DNA from: Brasilonema sennae CENA114
Lineage (GTDB): Bacteria > Cyanobacteriota > Cyanobacteriia > Cyanobacteriales > Nostocaceae
Reading direction: 5' to 3'
Length of the DNA: 64,000 nucleotides
NCBI RefSeq assembly: GCF_006968745.1
Contig: NZ_CP030118.1
Location: 1,996,654-2,060,653 of the forward strand
Shown: positions 45,233 to 54,037 of the stretch, piece after piece
Layout of the letters: each line of letters begins with the position of its first letter
How positions within the stretch are numbered: position 1 is the stretch's first letter
Made by a program: the position numbers and the translations under genes
The notes under the pieces: generated by a model
Told to the model about the DNA's origin: nothing
Databases searched by the model: none
Seen by the model: only the letters and a program-made list of their open reading frames with translations

Positions 45233-47430
45233 GTAGAGTCGAGAGGAGGTATTATCCTCCGTCCCTCTCTGTTAGATCCGGACGTGCCCGTTTCCGTGCA
45301 TCCGGCTCCCGATGTTCTAGGGTTTCCCCTTGCTCATGTGTATGTAGTCGTGACAACTTTCATGTATGGCTAGAAGGTTCTTTGCTTTCCAATTTTGGTG
45401 GTTGCCGTCTACGTGATGTAGGTGGGCTGTTTCACCTGGTAACATCTTCATGCCACAGTATCCACATGCATGGTTTTGCTTTTTAAGAGCTTTAGAGGTT
45501 GCACCATCGTAGAGTTTGCTATTACGTTCACTCCAATAGGTGATGTCTCCGTCGAAAGGTGTTTTTGTACCTTGGACGTTAACGTGTTTATTCTCGGAGT
45601 AAGGAACTGCTGGGAATGCTTCATTAAGTAAAGTTTTACTTGAATGTCGGTTATTCTTGGCTTCCTTATTGAATACCTTGTAAGTTCTCTTTTGGATGAA
45701 ATATAGCGAGTTACGCGTTCCATCCATCTTGCAGAACCTATGGTAATTCCTCCATCCTCTAACCAAAGGTGCCAGCTTTTCAGCTTTTCCCTTGGAGCCA
45801 TAGTTCGAGTTGTTAACTATGTGTTTTACTTTCTGCCGGAATGCTTTGAAGTTATCCACTGAAGGGACACATCTAAACTTTCCGTTGCTTTGCACTTTGA
45901 AGTGCCAGCCTAGGAAATCAAACCCATCTGTCGATGCTGTGGTCTTGGTTTTCTTCTCACTGACATTCATTCCTCTTTCTGCTAGAAACTGGCTTATTTT
46001 CTCAAGTATTTCTTGTGCATTGTCTCTAGGTCTTAGTATTATAACCATGTCATCCGCGTATCGGATTGATGGTTCTATAATGCTACTTGATGGTGTTTTG
46101 TCAGTTATTTGATATCCATGTTCATGGTATCTGAAAACACTTTCAATACCGTTGAGCGCAATGTTTGCCAGAAGTGGGCTAACCACACCACCTTGGGGGG
46201 TTCCTTGTTCGGGAAAGTTGGGGTGTATTCCTGCTTTTAAGCATCGGAGGATGCCAATTTTCAGCCCTTTTGGTGCTATCAAATTATTCATGATAGTTGT
46301 GTGGTTTATTCTGTCAAAGCATTTTTCGATATCGAGTTCGATCACTCGTTTTTCTATTCCATTCATTTTTGAGTTTAGGTTTAAGAACAACATCTTTTGC
46401 GCATCATGCGCTGAACGTCCTGGTCTAAACCCATAACTCTTAGCATGGAAAGTTGCTTCATGGGCTGGTTCTAGTGCATATTTCACAAGGCATTGCCATG
46501 CTCTATCTGCGATAGTAGGGACTTTGAGGATTCGCGTTTTTCCGTCCTTCTTCGGTATCGGAATCTCGCGTAGTTTGTTATGATGCCAATTAGAGTAATT
46601 GAGCTTGAGAAGTTTCTCAAGTGAAAAGCGTTCTTCAAAGTTGAGGGACGCTTTCCCATCAATTCCCGCAGTCTTTTTACCAGCGTTTAATTGAGTTACT
46701 TGACGAATAGCCAGCATTCTTGCAGCTTTGGACTTCAGAATCAGCTTTTGAAGTGACCGCGCTTTACGCATGTCGCCAACTTGAACTGCTTTATACACGC
46801 GTCGTTGTAGGCGGAATAAGTTTATCCGGAATTTCTTCCAGGGTAGGTCTTTCCAAGATTCACTAGTTGTGGAACTGTGCCTAATCATGCTCTTACTTCA
46901 ACGTATGTTTTCTGAACACCTCAGCGAAATTACTCGCTGTCCTACCCGAATCAAAGGAGTTCTGTATCTCGTCTTACCTACATGAGTTTCGACCTTCTCA
47001 TGACCTTTGACTCGTTTTTATTCGTTCCCCAAAATAGATTGTTTGTACCGTTAGGTGGAACCAATTCAACCGTTAGAACCCCTTACTCTTGCCGCTTGTA
47101 GAAAACACCATCGGCGGGATTTTTACTCTAACGAAGTCAGGGAGTTTGTGTTATGCCCTGCTTTCTACTAGGTTGCTTTTTCAGGTTCTATTTTCACCGT
47201 GGGTACTCCCTTTTAGCACCAGTGTCAGCCCATAACAGCCGTCTGATTGTGCCCTGTTCCCAGCTTCAGTCTTCGAAATTCCGAGTTCGGTCGCTGTGGG
47301 CAGATAAGGAGTCACTCCTGAGTTTGGAGGACAGGATTTTCACCTGTATCTTATTTGGAGTTCAACCGTATTTGGTTGGTTAGTTTATTTGCGGACTGGT
47401 TACCGGGATTCAACTAACAACGAATCGCAC
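45233..47430 (-). mobile_element. Group II intron with reverse transcriptase
   Basis: The intron starts GTGCGATTCG (47430-47421). Near the other end is a clear domain V, GAGCCGGATGCACGGAAACG with its pairing strand CACGTCCGGATC, then a domain VI stem (GGACGGAGG/CCTCC region) and CTAC at 45233-45236. The 2.2-kb length and an internal intron-encoded protein are typical of a complete bacterial retroelement. It sits inside tnpB, itself mobile. Confidence 0.88.
45317..46888 (-). CDS. Group II intron-encoded reverse transcriptase/maturase with HNH domain
   Basis: This 523-aa protein has RT blocks SYGFRPGRSAHDAQ, GTPQGGVVSPLLANIALNG and the catalytic RYADDMVII; then a maturase X domain (WRNYHRFCKMDGTRNSLYFI). 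It ends in an HNH endonuclease with CGYCGMKMLPGETAHLHHVD and HESCHDYIH. No stop or frameshift is visible, so it may be able to splice and retrohome. Its domain set is that of chloroplast-like group II introns common in cyanobacteria. Confidence 0.95.
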   Translation of the reverse strand: MIRHSSTTSESWKDLPWKKFRINLFRLQRRVYKAVQVGDMRKARSLQKLILKSKAARMLAIRQVTQLNAGKKTAGIDGKASLNFEERFSLEKLLKLNYSNWHHNKLREIPIPKKDGKTRILKVPTIADRAWQCLVKYALEPAHEATFHAKSYGFRPGRSAHDAQKMLFLNLNSKMNGIEKRVIELDIEKCFDRINHTTIMNNLIAPKGLKIGILRCLKAGIHPNFPEQGTPQGGVVSPLLANIALNGIESVFRYHEHGYQITDKTPSSSIIEPSIRYADDMVIILRPRDNAQEILEKISQFLAERGMNVSEKKTKTTASTDGFDFLGWHFKVQSNGKFRCVPSVDNFKAFRQKVKHIVNNSNYGSKGKAEKLAPLVRGWRNYHRFCKMDGTRNSLYFIQKRTYKVFNKEAKNNRHSSKTLLNEAFPAVPYSENKHVNVQGTKTPFDGDITYWSERNSKLYDGATSKALKKQNHACGYCGMKMLPGETAHLHHVDGNHQNWKAKNLLAIHESCHDYIHMSKGKP

Positions 47431-48184
47431 CTTTCTTGTATATCTGACGTTGAGCGTGCTTGATGGCTTTGTCGGCTTTACGAAGAAACCTTGGATTTTC
47501 TTCATGGTGACCGTTGGAATCAGAGTAGAAAAACTCTAACCCAACATCAAGACCTAATTCACCATCAGCCGTTCTGGATTCAGGTTTTACCTCAATGTCA
47601 ACTGCAAATTGACAGTAATATCCGTCAGCTTTCAGAACCAATCTAACCCGTTTTATGGATTTAACAGGGTAGGTGTGAATATCCCACTTTCCTAATAATC
47701 TTACCTCTGAAATACCTTTGTCATCGGTAAAACTGATGCGTCGTTTTGTGGGATGCAATGACCACCCGCTAGTCTTGTATTCAACTGAACGGTTATCTTT
47801 CTGGAAACGTGGAAAACCCTTCTTTCCTATTTTCTTAGACTTGCAGTTACCGTAAAATCTATCAATAGCACTCCAAGCTCTTTCTGTCGCAGCCTGACAA
47901 GCCATTGAATTTAGTTCTTTGACAAACTTGAACTCTTTCCGCAGTGCTGTTGAGTAATTGTTTAAGGCAATTCGATTAATTTTTGCTTCACGAGGTGCAT
48001 CTATCCAATATCTAATAGCTTTATTTCTGATGAACTGGGTCGTACGAATAGCTTCATCGATAGCTCGATACTGCTGTTGCTTACCTTTCACTTTGTACTC
48101 TAAAACCAGCACTGCGTTATCACCTCCTTGTTTTACTCTATTTGATACATATTATTATGAATATGAAACGTTTGTATGTACAAT

Positions 48185-48340
48185 ATGAAGAAAAAAAGGT
48201 TAAACTGTCTTTTGACTGACCGCAGGCATCGCAAGCTACTTTTGTTGTCTGTAGAACTAGACAGAACTATTAGTAGTATGGTTGATGAATGGATTGATTC
48301 ACTTCCTGAACCAAAAAAAGAAAATATCAGGGCAGGGTAA
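48185..48340 (+). CDS. Small RHH-like protein divergent from tnpB
   Basis: This 51-aa frame (ATG 48185; ATG 48176 is an alternative) reads MKKKRLNCLLTDRRHRKLLL, then LSVELDRTISSMVDEWIDSL, the pattern of a strand and two helices of an Arc/CopG protein. It is divergent from tnpB with 72 bp between starts, as in the element at 11 kb. This parallels the placement of the 53-aa protein there and suggests a repressor of the element. Confidence 0.6.
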   Translation: MKKKRLNCLLTDRRHRKLLLLSVELDRTISSMVDEWIDSLPEPKKENIRAG

Positions 48341-48425
48341 ACCCTGCGTCGTGGCTTTCATCCCTGGGCTGATAGCGAAGCGTGGCGTCAGCCATAGCCG
48401 CAGGGTTTTCAGCCTACCCTTTATA
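48341..48425. repeat. Left-end palindrome of the tnpB element
   Basis: ACCCTGC at 48340-48346 and GCAGGGT near 48401-48407 bracket a stretch that contains GATAGCGAAGCGTGGCG (48371-48387), a repeat also present inside the IS630 transposase (3765-3781). Outer arms AGGGTA/TACCCT add to the stem. It probably represents the structured left end, enlarged by a repeat insertion. Confidence 0.5.
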
Positions 48426-48450
48426 AAAGCTGAGAATGTACAGAATTTAC

Positions 48451-48909
48451 TCAAGGTGCTAATAGTGACTCGCATTCACGTTTCGTCACAAAATGTCGGT
48501 AACGAAACATTACTTCTAACTGGGCTTGCACCAGCCAACCACTGACAAATTCCACAGGTTCTCCACCAGGCATAGAAAAGGAAATGTCATCAGTCAATCT
48601 CGTTGAACCATTTTCTGGTTCAAACAAATGTCGATGCTTCCAATAATCAAAAGGTCCGGAAATTTGTTCGTCGGTAAACAGGTGATATTCTTCGTATTCT
48701 GTGTGACTTGCTAACCAACGCAAAGGCAATGGTCCCAAAAAAAGGCGAAACTCAGTGATAGCACCCCTTCCAAGTCCTCCTTCGCGGCGGAGGACTTGAA
48801 CGGGTTGCCAAGGTGGAGTCAGCAGTTGCATAACATCTGATCTTTCGTGGAATTTCCAAACAACCTCTACTGGTGCATTAATGACTGATGAATATTTAAA
48901 GTGCAGCAT
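48451..48909 (-). CDS. SRPBCC-fold (START-like) protein
   Basis: This 152-aa protein begins with the fold's signature (FKYSSVINAPVEVVWKFHER) and ends with a long C-terminal helix region (VEFVSGWLVQAQLEVMFRYR). Such proteins bind hydrophobic ligands; the ligand is unknown. A perfect 10-bp-stem palindrome (48771-48798, CAAGTCCTCC/GGAGGACTTG) lies in frame within the codons for VLRREGGLG and looks like a repeat insertion. The last six residues end beside the tnpB element. Confidence 0.85.
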   Translation of the reverse strand: MLHFKYSSVINAPVEVVWKFHERSDVMQLLTPPWQPVQVLRREGGLGRGAITEFRLFLGPLPLRWLASHTEYEEYHLFTDEQISGPFDYWKHRHLFEPENGSTRLTDDISFSMPGGEPVEFVSGWLVQAQLEVMFRYRHFVTKRECESLLAP

Positions 48910-49037
48910 TTCAACGGTTTTCAGTTCTGTAAGTAATAATTGGTAGTTGTTAGTTGTTACTTACATTTTTAATAACGACTAAGCATCCTTTACGATTTCT
49001 TACCAAAAAATTTCCAATTTAAAATCAGTAGAAAAGT

Positions 49038-49226
49038 TTATTCTTCGTATTCAGTATCTATCTCTACATCAAGAGTCTCTTCATCAATCCGCACATAGAG
49101 AAGATTGGGACGACAACAAACTTGACAATCTTCTACGTAAGATTGCTGTCCACCTGCACTCAAATCAATAAAGGTGGTATTGGGTTCACCGCAATAGGCG
49201 CAGTAGTATTCGGCTGTTGTTTGCAT
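49038..49226 (-). CDS. CPXCG-motif cysteine-rich protein
   Basis: This 62-aa protein has two Cys pairs (YYCAYCGEPN and EDCQVCCRPNLL) that would bind one zinc, and a very acidic tail (DIDTEYEE-type). It matches the small CPXCG family of unknown function. It starts 14 bp after the stop of no upstream gene; the next gene downstream on this strand is far, so it may be cotranscribed with the B12/radical-SAM gene ending at 49241, just upstream. Confidence 0.85.
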   Translation of the reverse strand: MQTTAEYYCAYCGEPNTTFIDLSAGGQQSYVEDCQVCCRPNLLYVRIDEETLDVEIDTEYEE

Positions 49227-49240
49227 TTAGTTGTTTGTAT

Positions 49241-50887
49241 TTAGTTATTTAACGGTTGTAGTTCCCTTTGGGATGAGTTGAAATGACTGGTGGCATCAGC
49301 CAAGTGCTTTAGTAGTGTAGACTGTGGTAACGGACCTTGCAAGTGGTTCCAAGGTAAGATTTGGTCTGTTGACCAATTGGTATGAACGTAAAAATCTAAG
49401 TCGGGGATTTGTCCTTTGAGTTGTTTGAAAGCACGTTTGTAACTACCTAGAGAATCACCGAAGTTGCGGGTTAGTTCTAGGAAGTGGGAGAGTCGGCGAT
49501 CGCCTCTCGACAACAAAGCCTGAATAATAGACCAATTATAACTTTCCGGGCGAAAGTCTATTCCTTGAGGCTTGAGTTTTTTCTGTAAAAACTGCAACCT
49601 TTTTTCTGCTTGCGGATTCACCCCAAACCACTGAAATGGTGTATGTCCTTTAGGAACAAAAGTACTGCATCCCAGTGTTAACCGTAGTCCAGGAGCAGCT
49701 TTTTTGATATCGCGCATCATCGTTACAGTTGCATCCAAATCCTCTGGTTCTTCACCAGGAATTCCCACCATTCCGTAGAGTTTCAAACTAGATAATCCCC
49801 CAGCTTTCGCATTCAATGCTGCTTGGATGATTTCATCATTGTGCAACTTTTTATTGATAATCCGTCGTAATTTTTCGGAACCACTTTCTACTGCAATGGT
49901 GAGGGATCTTGTATCTCGTTTTGCCAAAGTCTGCGCCAATTGTACAGTGACTGTATTTGTTCGTACTGAGGAAATGCTCAGACGTATATCATCGTACTTT
50001 GGCTGATTGATGTAATCTAGCAAAGCTTCAAATTCAGGATGTTGAGTTACCGAAGCTCCCAATAATCCTAACCGATTTGTGACTGATAAGCCTTTCTCAA
50101 TTGCTGGAATGAGTGAACTTTCAACACTCGCTGTTCTAAAAGGTAATGTGAGATAACTTGCCAAACAAAAGCGACACATTTCTGGACAACTTCTCACCAC
50201 TTCCACCATGAAGATATTTTCCCAAGCCGCTTTTTCTGTCACCACTGTTGATGCTGAGAGGACATTTCCTCGGTAAGTTTGCTTTTGCACCACAGCAGGA
50301 ATTTCTGGTGAAATTGGTTGAATTGATTTTACAGCGCCATCTAATGCGTGATATTCTACCTCATACAAACTAGGAACATAAACACCAGAAACTTGTCCTA
50401 ATGCTTTGAGTTGAGTTTGTCTATCAGCGTTTCTAACTTCTTTGTAAGCTTCAATAAAATTCCCCAGCAAAGTTTCCCCATCTCCCAGCAAAATTACATC
50501 AAAGAAATCAGCGAAAGGTTCGGGGTTAGCTGTGAGTACTGGACCGCCACCAAAAACTATGGGATGATGATTATCTCGGGCATTTGCTCTAATAGGGATT
50601 TCCAAAGATTCCAGCAGATTCAAAACATTAACATAATCGAGTTCCCACGACAAGGAAAAGCCCAATAATTCCGGCGTTCTTGGGAGTTGTTCATGAGTGT
50701 CGGTGAATAAACGACTCACCTGCACATCAGAACGCATTGCTAAAGTTGCCCATACTACCTGATAGCCAAGGCTAGTAATACCGACAGTGTACTCGTTGGG
50801 AAAAGCAAAAATGGTGGGAACAGCGTCAGTGTCAGGAATAGCAGGGGTAAATAAGAGGCGTTCAGCAGTAAAGAAAGAAGATGTCAC
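49241..50887 (-). CDS. B12-binding-like radical SAM protein
   Basis: This 548-aa enzyme has an N-terminal cobalamin-binding-like domain (residues about 1-200, with SLGYQVVWATLAMR and PIVFGGGPVLTANPEPF). A radical SAM core follows, with the iron-sulfur motif CPEMCRFCLAS (about residue 235) and VESGSEKLRRIINK. The C-terminus resembles the TIGR03960/B12-radical-SAM type found widely in cyanobacteria. The reaction is not known for this subgroup. The 14-bp spacing to the CPXCG gene suggests one transcript. Confidence 0.88.
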   Translation of the reverse strand: MTSSFFTAERLLFTPAIPDTDAVPTIFAFPNEYTVGITSLGYQVVWATLAMRSDVQVSRLFTDTHEQLPRTPELLGFSLSWELDYVNVLNLLESLEIPIRANARDNHHPIVFGGGPVLTANPEPFADFFDVILLGDGETLLGNFIEAYKEVRNADRQTQLKALGQVSGVYVPSLYEVEYHALDGAVKSIQPISPEIPAVVQKQTYRGNVLSASTVVTEKAAWENIFMVEVVRSCPEMCRFCLASYLTLPFRTASVESSLIPAIEKGLSVTNRLGLLGASVTQHPEFEALLDYINQPKYDDIRLSISSVRTNTVTVQLAQTLAKRDTRSLTIAVESGSEKLRRIINKKLHNDEIIQAALNAKAGGLSSLKLYGMVGIPGEEPEDLDATVTMMRDIKKAAPGLRLTLGCSTFVPKGHTPFQWFGVNPQAEKRLQFLQKKLKPQGIDFRPESYNWSIIQALLSRGDRRLSHFLELTRNFGDSLGSYKRAFKQLKGQIPDLDFYVHTNWSTDQILPWNHLQGPLPQSTLLKHLADATSHFNSSQRELQPLNN

Positions 50888-50907
50888 AGGTGTTTACAAT
50901 AAACAGA

Positions 50908-51162
50908 TTATCTATATTTAATTTTAAACCATAGAATTATGAGGTTAAAAAATAATGTTACGGCGTTAGCAAGAATAATCGGTAAAGCATTTAGATAAAT
51001 CCCATAGATTAACCATAGAAATATCCCCAAATTGAAGAAGATAAGCATGGCAAATGAAACATCTTTTGCTGATTTGGATTGCCATGTTTTCAGCATTTGC
51101 GGCAAGAAGGAAAATGTAGTTAACGTTGCCGCAACTAATCCTAATATGTTAATCCAATTCAT
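50908..51162 (-). CDS. SemiSWEET-type sugar transporter
   Basis: This 84-aa protein has three transmembrane helices and the PQ-loop motif in FSFLPQMLKTWQSKSAKDVS, the half-size (semiSWEET) form that acts as a dimer to move sugars by facilitated diffusion. The start was set at ATG 51162 (MNWINILGLVAATLTTF); the frame remains open upstream but without family similarity. Substrate is unknown. Confidence 0.9.
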   Translation of the reverse strand: MNWINILGLVAATLTTFSFLPQMLKTWQSKSAKDVSFAMLIFFNLGIFLWLIYGIYLNALPIILANAVTLFFNLIILWFKIKYR

Positions 51163-51410
51163 GGAGATGCAACCCTTATAATATTTGTTTAAGATGATAT
51201 CAGCGTCGGCGTGCAGGAGATACGAGTGGAAGCGCATATTTGACTTCTGCTGGGGATCATGCTCCCACACTCCAATTATCTTTGCATAACTTACAATCTG
51301 TGCTCTAAAAGCAGGTAAGCGAATAATATATCAAGTTTTCCGTAATCACCTTCACGCGTGCTGTAGAACTTAGTACTAACAAATTCAATAGATATTAATA
51401 GTCATCAATA

Positions 51411-51815
51411 ATGCAATTTCGTCCTCCTTCTTGGCACCAGTTAATTTTATATGCAGTAGGTGTATGTTCGCTGTCACTTCCTTTTGCGCAAAGTGTTCAA
51501 GCAACTCCAGCACAAGAAGTGCGTAACTTCTGTCGCAAGCAGGATAGTGTATTTGTTGCTGCGGAGACTAAGAATTATTGGGTAAGTATCTGTGGTAGTG
51601 ATTCACCACTGACTTATGTAGGTGTAAATAAAAAGACTGGTCAAACTGTACGCTTACCTCTAAGTGTAAATGGGCGAGATTCCCAGAGAAAATACTTTGA
51701 AGCTGTTAATAACGATTATACTTATATTCTGGCAGAATCGACCAAAGGCAAAAACTTGACCGTTGCTAAAGGTATTCGTGAAATTCTCCGCGAACCAGTA
51801 ATTAGAGGTTGGTAA
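51411..51815 (+). CDS. Secreted small protein, function unknown
   Basis: This 134-aa product has a signal peptide (residues 1-32, hydrophobic core LILYAVGVCSLSLPF, cut near VQATPA). The mature part has two Cys (NFCRKQ and SICGSD) that may form a disulfide, and mixed beta strands (YVGVNKKTGQTVRLPL). It looks like a conserved cyanobacterial periplasmic protein, but no family name can be given. Confidence 0.75.
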   Translation: MQFRPPSWHQLILYAVGVCSLSLPFAQSVQATPAQEVRNFCRKQDSVFVAAETKNYWVSICGSDSPLTYVGVNKKTGQTVRLPLSVNGRDSQRKYFEAVNNDYTYILAESTKGKNLTVAKGIREILREPVIRGW

Positions 51816-51840
51816 GCGTCAAAATTGATTCTTCCAACTG

Positions 51841-52671
51841 TTAATTGAAATTGCCGATTAAATTCTCAGCACGCAACAATTCTTCCAGACGATTAATCAA
51901 GTTATTAGCTTTACAAAGAATGCCTTGATCACTAAATGGATATGCAAGACAGCAAATAAGGCTGTTTATATTTTGCTCCATATTTACAGGTAACTTTTGA
52001 CATAGCTGTTTGGCAAATTGTATCAAGCGTTTCTCACCTGGTGATGGTAGATAGTTGATAGCAAAAATAATATCAAAGTAACTTGCTATTAATGCAGCTA
52101 TTCGATGGTTGACACTCACAAAATCATTGCGATTGATTGCCACTTCTATCTGATGTAGGTAGGAAGAAATATTATTCCTTAAAATGGGATAATTTTTGGC
52201 AATGATAGCTCGTCTTAAAGGTTCGGGATAGGGTTGATTAGCTTTGTGTTGCAGTTGTTTAAACCAATCATTTCGGTCATAGAAGCATGTTGAATGCAAA
52301 ACATTCCACCAAAAACAAGTGGAATAGCCAACTGAGGCTTGATGCTTCACAAGTACAGAATCTAACTGTGCTTCAATCCATTGGGGTGAACGGTACATAA
52401 TATCAATCCCTTTTCCAGAATTGGTTTCTATCCACTCATCCCCTGGTTCCCAAAATTGATTATTGATTTCGCTACGATTAGCAAATTTGTGACTGATTTC
52501 GGAACGAATGTCTATGGGAATTTCTTGTTGTATGTAAACATAAAAATCGAAATCAGAGAATTCATCGGAAACTTCAGTTGCTTGAGAACCTGCTAAAGCA
52601 ACAGCTATGACTTGAGGTAGTTGACTAAATTCTGAGGCGATCGCTTGAGCTAAAGAATTATTTGTGACCAT
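51841..52671 (-). CDS. Nucleotidyltransferase-fold protein (DUF4037-like)
   Basis: This 276-aa protein (from MVTNNSLAQAI) begins with the nucleotidyltransferase core VIAVALAGSQATEVSDEFSD followed by FDFYVYIQ, which gives the GS-x9-DxD metal site. The C-terminal helices (EVAINRNDFVSVNHRIAALI) resemble the DUF4037 or kanamycin-nucleotidyltransferase C-domain. Substrate is unknown. A second nucleotidyltransferase-fold gene lies at 54113, but the two are not close paralogues. Confidence 0.8.
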   Translation of the reverse strand: MVTNNSLAQAIASEFSQLPQVIAVALAGSQATEVSDEFSDFDFYVYIQQEIPIDIRSEISHKFANRSEINNQFWEPGDEWIETNSGKGIDIMYRSPQWIEAQLDSVLVKHQASVGYSTCFWWNVLHSTCFYDRNDWFKQLQHKANQPYPEPLRRAIIAKNYPILRNNISSYLHQIEVAINRNDFVSVNHRIAALIASYFDIIFAINYLPSPGEKRLIQFAKQLCQKLPVNMEQNINSLICCLAYPFSDQGILCKANNLINRLEELLRAENLIGNFN

Positions 52672-52739
52672 AATTTCTAGCAATTTGGATTTAGGTGCTA
52701 TAGCAATCCTATATGAATGGTGAAAATTACTGGAGTTCA

Positions 52740-52770
52740 GAAACCCGGTTTCTAGCAGAAACCGGGTTTC
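52740..52770 (-). terminator. Palindrome upstream of aroC end
   Basis: GAAACCCGGTTTC and GAAACCGGGTTTC form a 13-bp stem around a short spacer, with TAATTTTT on the plus side. It lies between the convergent-free minus genes aroC (ends 52825) and the nucleotidyltransferase (starts 52671). It could terminate aroC read-through, although the T-run is on the plus strand; this motif type also occurs as a cyanobacterial interspersed repeat. Confidence 0.5.
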
Positions 52771-52824
52771 TAATTTTTCAAAAATGATTTATGACTCACC
52801 CTACAGTCCTATAAATCAATCATC

Positions 52825-53913
52825 CTACAACACCTTACACTGCCCGTGATACCGTAATAGATGATCGCATAGCACCAACGCTACCATCGCTTCAACCATT
52901 GGGACTGCACGCGGTAACACGCAAGGGTCATGGCGTCCTTTTCCTGCTAGAATAGTTTCTTCACCCTCATTTGTAACTGTCTTCTGTTCTTTTCTAATCG
53001 TTGCCGTTGGCTTAAATGCAACACGCAAAATAATGTTTTCACCGTTGGAAATACCCCCTTGAATTCCACCAGAACGGTTGGTTACAGTGCGAGTTTCTCC
53101 ATTTTCATCTATATAAAACTCGTCGTTATGCTCAATACCAGTGAGTAATGTCCCCGCAAAACCGGAACCAATTTCAAAGCCTTTGCTGGCTGGCAGAGAC
53201 ATCACACCTTTAGCGATATCCGCTTCCAACTTATCAAAAACTGGATCACCCAAACCTTTGGGCACATTTCGCGCGACGCATTCCACTACGCCACCGACAG
53301 AATTACCTTGTCTGCCAGTTTGCTCAATTAATTCAATCATCCGCTCTGCACATTCCGCATCGGGACAGCGGACGATATTGCTTTCAACTTGTTCTAAAGT
53401 GACAGTGTTGGGGTCAACACTGCCTTCCAAATCTTTGATACGTTTGACGTAACCAATAACTTCGACATTGGCGACTTGACGGAGGATTTTTTTGGCGATC
53501 GCACCTGCCGCAACTCGTCCTATAGTCTCCCGCGCCGATGATCTACCGCCACCTTGCCAATTGCGGATACCATATTTCGCGTCATATGTTGCATCCGCAT
53601 GAGAGGGGCGATACTTAACCGCCATCTCATCATAATCCTGAGAGCGAGTGTCTTTATTGCGTACCAAAATTGAAATTGGCGTTCCCAGGGTTTTCCCTTC
53701 AAATACCCCAGAGAGAATTTCGCAAGTGTCCGTTTCCTTGCGAGGCGTTGTAATCTTACTTTGTCCGGGACGTCTTCTATCTAGTTCTACTTGAATTTCC
53801 TCGGCAGAAATTTCTAATTGCGGAGGACAACCATCAATCACAACTCCCACACCGCCGCCGTGGGACTCGCCGAAAGTGGTGATGCGAAACAGATGCCCAA
53901 AAGTGTTGCCCAT
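52825..53913 (-). CDS. aroC: Chorismate synthase
   Basis: AroC (362 aa) makes chorismate from EPSP with reduced FMN, the last shared step of aromatic amino-acid, quinone and folate synthesis. The three family signatures are present: [19 protein letters not shown] near the start, [20 protein letters not shown] in the middle and [20 protein letters not shown] near the end. Length and start are normal. Confidence 0.97.
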   Translation of the reverse strand: MGNTFGHLFRITTFGESHGGGVGVVIDGCPPQLEISAEEIQVELDRRRPGQSKITTPRKETDTCEILSGVFEGKTLGTPISILVRNKDTRSQDYDEMAVKYRPSHADATYDAKYGIRNWQGGGRSSARETIGRVAAGAIAKKILRQVANVEVIGYVKRIKDLEGSVDPNTVTLEQVESNIVRCPDAECAERMIELIEQTGRQGNSVGGVVECVARNVPKGLGDPVFDKLEADIAKGVMSLPASKGFEIGSGFAGTLLTGIEHNDEFYIDENGETRTVTNRSGGIQGGISNGENIILRVAFKPTATIRKEQKTVTNEGEETILAGKGRHDPCVLPRAVPMVEAMVALVLCDHLLRYHGQCKVL

Positions 53914-54037
53914 AATATTGAGGAAGTATCTTCAAGCGCCGTATTCTACGTATAGCATTTTCTGATCACAAAGCGAAAAACCAGATGACTGAGATTTTGC
54001 TATTTCTTTGACTTTTTTTGCTGACTTGGCCCCCCTT

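Larger units (their letters stand above)
44729..48112 (-). pseudogene. tnpB: TnpB gene interrupted by a group II intron
   Basis: Exon 1 (48112-47431) encodes MLVLEYKVKGKQQQYRAIDE through GELGLDVGLEFFYSDSNGHH (first RuvC Asp) to QRQIYKK. Exon 2 (45232-44729) encodes GKNQRRIARRRYAKKHLRVS, the Glu region AYEALNVKGM, a zinc ribbon CSDCGAIV...CNCGC and QRDVNAAINIL (last Asp). All nuclease residues are present. The frame closes perfectly as KKGKNQRR if the cut is made at AAGAAAG|GTAAAAAT. Canonical intron ends (GTGCG...CTAC) instead leave the frame shifted by one, so whether splicing restores a working TnpB is open. Confidence 0.8.
44660..48430 (-). mobile_element. tnpB element (IS200/IS605 group) carrying a group II intron
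   Basis: The right end is the 21-bp perfect hairpin at 44664-44718. The left side ends in palindromic sequence around 48341-48420, beyond a small RHH gene. Inside are tnpB in two exons (minus strand), a group II intron and the divergent RHH gene. There is no tnpA. Exact left limit is uncertain. Confidence 0.75.

Noticed and set aside
47153..47383. Plus-strand 76-aa frame in the group II intron
   Set aside because: It lies opposite the structured 5' domain of the intron; no family features.
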